This document shows, one piece after another, positions 61,906 to 64,000 of a stretch of DNA of 64,000 bases. Positions within the stretch are counted from its first letter, which is position 1, and every line of letters starts with the position of its first letter. Made by a program: the position numbers and the translations under genes. The notes beneath the pieces are model-generated. The model did not search any database. It was not told the origin of the DNA and saw only the letters and a program-made list of their open reading frames with translations. Source of the stretch: Aphelocoma coerulescens (taxonomy: Eukaryota > Chordata > Aves > Passeriformes > Corvidae); the NCBI RefSeq assembly GCF_041296385.1, contig NC_091013.1:6710001-6774000 (forward strand), given 5' to 3'.

Positions 61906-64000
61906 AGTGATACTTTTCCACAAGGCATCAGATGAGAAACAGCATCTGAGACAGGTACAGAGTTGCAGCCTGAAGTGATGCTTTTCTGTTTTTGATTTTC
62001 CTTGTCACAGCTTGTGGTCTTACGGTTCCTGAGCTTTGTATGAATGACATTACTGGGATTTTAAGCTGAGAGAACAGGGTGTGTGTGATGTACCAGTGCT
62101 GTGAATCAGCAGAGGGCACTACGTGCCAATAAACCTGTGTGGCTGTGAATTAACATGCAGAGTGACAGCCTTGGTGAAGTGAGCATCAGTTAGTCCAAGG
62201 TTTGGATGGTTTAGCTGAGGGAATATTTGTGCTTGTTCAGGGATGCAGGGAATGCATGCCTTCTCGTATCTTCCAATGAGAGCTGACTTTATTTATAAGA
62301 TGTTTACCCTGTGCTATGAAAAATGCATGGATCGTTGTCACCAGGGGCTTCAGTTCACAGTACTGCATCTCACTGTGGCACTACCTGGGTACATAATGTT
62401 TAGGGGAGCATGAAGTTGTCCTGGGCCTGAAAAAGCAGGTTTTCTCCTGAGAATCCCACTTTGCATTGAGATCCTGATATTTCCTAGCAGTCCTTTCTCA
62501 GCTAAGCAGTCGCTCACTGTCACCCTCACAGGAGAAAGTGCATGAGACCTGGTCCCTGTGCCCTCCTGAGTGCTGGGGCTGATATTCAAGGGGCTACTGA
62601 TATTCACTTGTCATGTTGTGGGGTTTTTTTCCCTGTAATAACACATTTCTTCTATCAGCTACTTGACCTGAAACAGACCTGATGTATAAAGAAAGCTTAT
62701 TTCTGCACGACTTACACGGGTCCATCATAACTCAGCCAAATGTTGGTTGACGTGGAACAGATGGCTGAGAAAAATCTCTCAGGAATTGTAAAGTTTGTGA
62801 CAAACACTGGATTTCTCATTTCCCTGCTGGTTTATTCCTGGGATAGCTGGGTTGCACGAGTTTCCTCCCTTGAGTTTCAGCTTCTTCAGCGAGCTTTAGC
62901 CCCCACTGCAGCAACAGGCTTTGTGAGCAGCAAGCGATCCACACAGTGGCAGGTAGACCTGCAAGTGCTGATGCTGCTGTTGTGTTTTTTGAAGCATTGC
63001 AAGTAGCTTCATGAAACCATTCCCAAAATTGTATATATATAAATTTTAAAAGGATAAGAAACACTTCTGAGCATCATAGAACTGGTGTTGAAATACCATG
63101 TCAAATGATTGGAAGGGGTGGTTATTGTTGGTGGTTTTATACAGCTCTGATTTAGGTATAAACATATTTGGAAAGGGAATGTTTCATGCATCTTGGGGCA
63201 GGCAAGTGCCTTGTTATTCTTTAGAGTTTACACACCACCAGGAGGCACAGAGAATGCTATTCCCAGCAAATAAGCAAATTTTGCCTAAATATCAAAAAGG
63301 TTTTCGTGTTTGCAAAAATGCAAATTCAGCACCAGTAAAGCTGAAATGTTTTGGTTTGTTGGTGACTACTTAGAGCCATCTGTAGTCTCTCTGCTGCTGC
63401 TGTTTTTATTTCTGTGTAGAGCCTAGTCTGGCAGTCTCTTCTCAAACAAAATTCTGATTGACAGCTCCTGGAGTTTTGTTTGTGCAAGAAATAAGGATCA
63501 GGCTGTAGGAGAAGCCTTAGGAGCTCTTGAAAGTAACTTTCACAGGAAACTCACCAACTTTGATGACTGTTTTTATTTTTTTCGGGTAGAAGTTTGTTCT
63601 TGTTCTTTATGAGACTTACCGCCCCAGATTCCTACACAAGAGATGTATCCAAGATTTTCCTTTCAGCAGTTCAAATGCAGTGAAATAGAAGAACAGTAAA
63701 ACAGAAATATGGTTTGTGTATCTCTCAGCTGTGCACTCATGAGGAAGCACCTCTGGGAATTCATAAGACTTCAGTTAACTCAGAGGGGATAACTGGGTTA
63801 GGGTTGCCTCTGGCAGAGCAGGAAGCTCAGAAAAAAATCAATAATTAGAATAACTTATTCTGGTGCTGTCCTGGTTTTCTTGAGCGCAGCAGTGTGCTTG
63901 TTTCATAAACCTAAATTTGGGAAATAGCAGGTACTTGAAACCAAACTGATAAGCTCTGGCTTTGGAATACTTACATGGTGCTGACACTAGTGAAGGCTCC

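Larger units (their letters stand above)
55520..64000 (+). other. MAOB: MAOB intron 3, partial
   Basis: I looked for exon 4 (expected to begin with a Gly-Lys-Tyr-Pro-Phe-Arg-Gly-like segment) and did not find it, so intron 3 is at least 8.48 kb. The stretch holds a 27-bp tandem duplication (57233-57286), an AC-rich and poly-A tract (about 61800-61905) and a MEF2-like CTATAAATAG (60097-60106). No LTR or CR1 was recognised and no open frame shows homology. Confidence 0.85.

Noticed and set aside
55520..64000. Possible MAOB exon 4
   Set aside because: I searched by eye for the conserved Tyr-Pro-Phe-Arg-Gly and Val-Trp-Asn-Pro coding pattern next to an acceptor and found none, so exon 4 most likely lies beyond the window.

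Overview
The window is vertebrate nuclear DNA, almost certainly from a bird. Split genes with GT-AG introns, decayed CR1 LINE ends on both strands and solo LTRs point that way, as does NDP followed by a monoamine oxidase gene on the same strand. A songbird is my guess from the LTR content. That is inference, because no repeat library could be searched.

Only two genes are supported. NDP (Norrin) is complete in coding sequence: two coding exons (5428-5601 and 12500-12727) give a 133-residue protein with all 11 mature cysteines. A monoamine oxidase gene, assigned to MAOB, begins at a CpG island (about 35150-35625). Its exons 1-3 are at 35453-35498, 54418-54512 and 55382-55519, and it runs off the right edge inside intron 3. 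These exons encode the first 93 residues, which cover the N-terminal FAD-binding fold.

Layout: 1-5246 is upstream DNA or intron 1 of NDP. 5247-5601 is the first NDP coding exon with its 5' UTR. 5602-12499 is an intron carrying a large GGAA microsatellite. 12500 to about 13320 is the last NDP exon and a probable 3' UTR. About 13320-35150 is intergenic, with CR1 pieces, a pentanucleotide microsatellite and a near-perfect hairpin. 35150-35625 is the MAOB promoter island with a 35-bp tandem repeat. 35499-54417 is MAOB intron 1 with two solo LTRs, a CR1, MIR-like relics and several microsatellites. The rest is exon 2, a short intron 2, exon 3 and part of intron 3.

The two genes are not functionally coupled as an operon would be. 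NDP encodes a secreted Frizzled-4 ligand and MAOB an outer-mitochondrial-membrane flavoenzyme. Their adjacency is the ancestral vertebrate arrangement. The most interesting signals are regulatory: the tandem repeat with quadruplex potential close to the MAOB start codon, and a sense-oriented solo LTR with its own promoter signals 161 bp before MAOB exon 2.
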